This document shows, in pieces, positions 4,271 through 5,403 of a stretch of 5,403 nucleotides of DNA (the first letter of the stretch is position 1; each line of letters begins with the position of its first letter). The DNA lies in contig CP070645.1 in the NCBI GenBank assembly GCA_020354275.1, forward strand, positions 960,590 through 965,992. Direction: 5' to 3'. The notes beneath the pieces are model-generated. The model was not told the DNA's origin and made no database searches. It saw only the letters and a program-made list of their open reading frames with translations. Position numbers and translations under genes: made by a program. Source of the stretch: Dehalococcoidales bacterium. GTDB lineage: Bacteria > Chloroflexota > Dehalococcoidia > Dehalococcoidales > UBA2162.

Positions 4271-5403
4271 TCATTTCGGTTCGGCCATGGAAAGGGCTAG
4301 GTTTACCAGGGTACGTACCGGTACCCCGGTAGCCCCCTTGGCCAGGTAAGCCCTGCCCTTGTCAATCATACTGGGACCGGCAATGTCCAGATGAACCCAG
4401 GGAGTAGCGTCGGCAAACTCAGCCAGGAATTGAGCTGCGGTGATGGCACCGGCATAACGGCCCCCGGTGTTCTTTATATCAGCCACCGTGCTCTTATTCT
4501 GCTCCTTATATTCATCATACATCGGCATTTGCCAGATGAGGTCTCCGGCTTCTTTACCGGCATTAATTACCTTGTCCACCAGCTCCTGGTCATTGCCAAA
4601 GGCGCCAGTGCAAATATCACCCAAAGCTACCCGGCAGGCCCCGGTGAGAGTGGCAACATCGATAATTACCTTAGCGTCGGCCTGACGGGCATAGCCCAAA
4701 GCATCGGCCAGGGTAAGTCTTCCCTCGGCATCGGTATTGGCCACCTCTATAGTCTTGCCATTCATCTGGGTAAGGATATCGCCCGGCTTCAATGCGCTGC
4801 CGCTGGGGAGGTTCTCCGTTGCCGCCACGATAGCCATCACATTGATGGCCGGTTTGAACTGGGCAATGGCGCTTAACGCCGCTATAACAGCAGCCCCACC
4901 CGCCATATCCCCCTTCATATCGTCCATCCCCTCGCCCGGCTTTATCGATATGCCCCCGGAATCGAAGGTTATTCCCTTACCCACCAAGGCCAGGTCTGTT
5001 TTATCCGGTGCACCCCCCTGGTAACGTAGCACGATAAACCTGGGTGGCTGCTGGCTTCCCTGAGCTACACCCAGAAAAGCCCCCATGCCCAGCTCCTTTA
5101 TCTGCTCAAGCTCAAGAACTTCAATAGACAGCCCGTAGGTTTCGGCCAGTTTGGTAGCCTTTTCAGCCATATCCTGAGGCGTCATGTAGTTACCCGGCTC
5201 ATTGACCATGTCACGGGCTATATTGGTGGCCTCGGCAAGAATCCTGCCCTTACGGCAGCCTTCCTCCATAGCAGCCATTTTCGAGCCATCAGCGGTAACT
5301 ATGGTAAGTTGCTTTATCTGGCCATCATCATCTGCCTTGGTTATATGACGACGAAAGGCATAAGTACCCAGTAATGCACCCTCAGTTATGGCCTGCGCAG
5401 CGC
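4271..5403 (-). CDS. pepA: Leucyl aminopeptidase, M17 family, 5' end outside the window
   Basis: Cytosolic metallo-aminopeptidase, a hexamer in known members, that removes N-terminal amino acids from peptides. The frame is open to the right edge, so 376 residues of the C-terminal side are seen and roughly 120 N-terminal ones are missing for a typical member of about 490-500 aa. An ATG at 5278 is internal: the upstream 41 codons read as family sequence (ITEGALLGTYAFRRHIT). All catalytic motifs are present: GKGITFDSGG with its metal Lys and Asp, SIKP with the catalytic Lys, KGDMAGGAA with the next Asp, and the signature NTDAEGRL (nt 4715-4738) with metal Asp and Glu and catalytic Arg. The ending (HLDIAGP ... 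GATGVPVRTLVNL) is complete. It is the upstream partner of the hydrolase gene. Some M17 proteins also bind DNA, but nothing here tests that. Confidence 0.93.
   Translation of the reverse strand, partial: AAQAITEGALLGTYAFRRHITKADDDGQIKQLTIVTADGSKMAAMEEGCRKGRILAEATNIARDMVNEPGNYMTPQDMAEKATKLAETYGLSIEVLELEQIKELGMGAFLGVAQGSQQPPRFIVLRYQGGAPDKTDLALVGKGITFDSGGISIKPGEGMDDMKGDMAGGAAVIAALSAIAQFKPAINVMAIVAATENLPSGSALKPGDILTQMNGKTIEVANTDAEGRLTLADALGYARQADAKVIIDVATLTGACRVALGDICTGAFGNDQELVDKVINAGKEAGDLIWQMPMYDEYKEQNKSTVADIKNTGGRYAGAITAAQFLAEFADATPWVHLDIAGPSMIDKGRAYLAKGATGVPVRTLVNLALSMAEPK

Noticed and set aside
4391..5024. Rightward open frames opposite the aminopeptidase gene
   Set aside because: They are antisense shadows of a well-conserved gene, with no ribosome-binding sites or recognisable domains.
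4271..5278. A complete 335-aa aminopeptidase starting at ATG 5278
   Set aside because: The frame is open to the window edge with family-like residues upstream, so this ATG is internal and the gene is partial only because of the window.

Overview
The window looks like an ordinary chromosomal stretch of an anaerobic bacterium, most likely a Dehalococcoidia-type Chloroflexota. That placement is inferred from the style of the proteins: the MarR-type regulator, the RNase III signature, the DUF362 protein and the PflX-type radical SAM protein. It does not rest on a marker gene. Base composition is roughly balanced, and I see no insertion sequence, phage gene, CRISPR array, tRNA or rRNA.

Left part (1-530): the 5' end of a MarR-family regulator gene runs leftward out of the window. 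Its control region holds a sigma70-type promoter flanked by two 16-bp inverted repeats, followed by a terminator-like hairpin with a T-run inside the leader. Beyond it lies the rnc promoter, a TTGACA / TATGCT pair with 17-bp spacing. This promoter sits inside the upstream extension of the rnc reading frame and moves the rnc start to a TTG at 531.

Rightward cluster (531-2769): rnc (RNase III), a 48-codon very basic small protein, a PflX-like radical SAM protein (COG1313) and an acylphosphatase. They are closely spaced, or overlap in the last pair, and are probably co-transcribed. The radical SAM gene has no ATG, GTG or TTG ahead of its CxxxCxxC motif. Its natural N-terminus falls on an ATA codon behind a strong AAAAGGAGG ribosome-binding site, so any canonical-start call would cut off the catalytic motif. 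Its C-terminus carries a tandem duplication of a 34-residue unit.

Leftward cluster (5403-2786): a leucyl aminopeptidase (M17, PepA) whose 5' end lies beyond the right edge, then a UlaG-like metallo-beta-lactamase-fold hydrolase 15 nt downstream, then a DUF362 protein after a 90-nt gap. The acylphosphatase and DUF362 genes converge with only 16 nt between their stops.

The gene content is housekeeping (RNA processing, peptide turnover, small-molecule hydrolysis) plus two conserved proteins of unknown role. I find no convincing new multi-gene system. The points most worth a second look are the ATA start and C-terminal duplication of the radical SAM protein, a Ser in place of a usually conserved catalytic-site Asp in RNase III, and the marR control region with its possible attenuator or small RNA.
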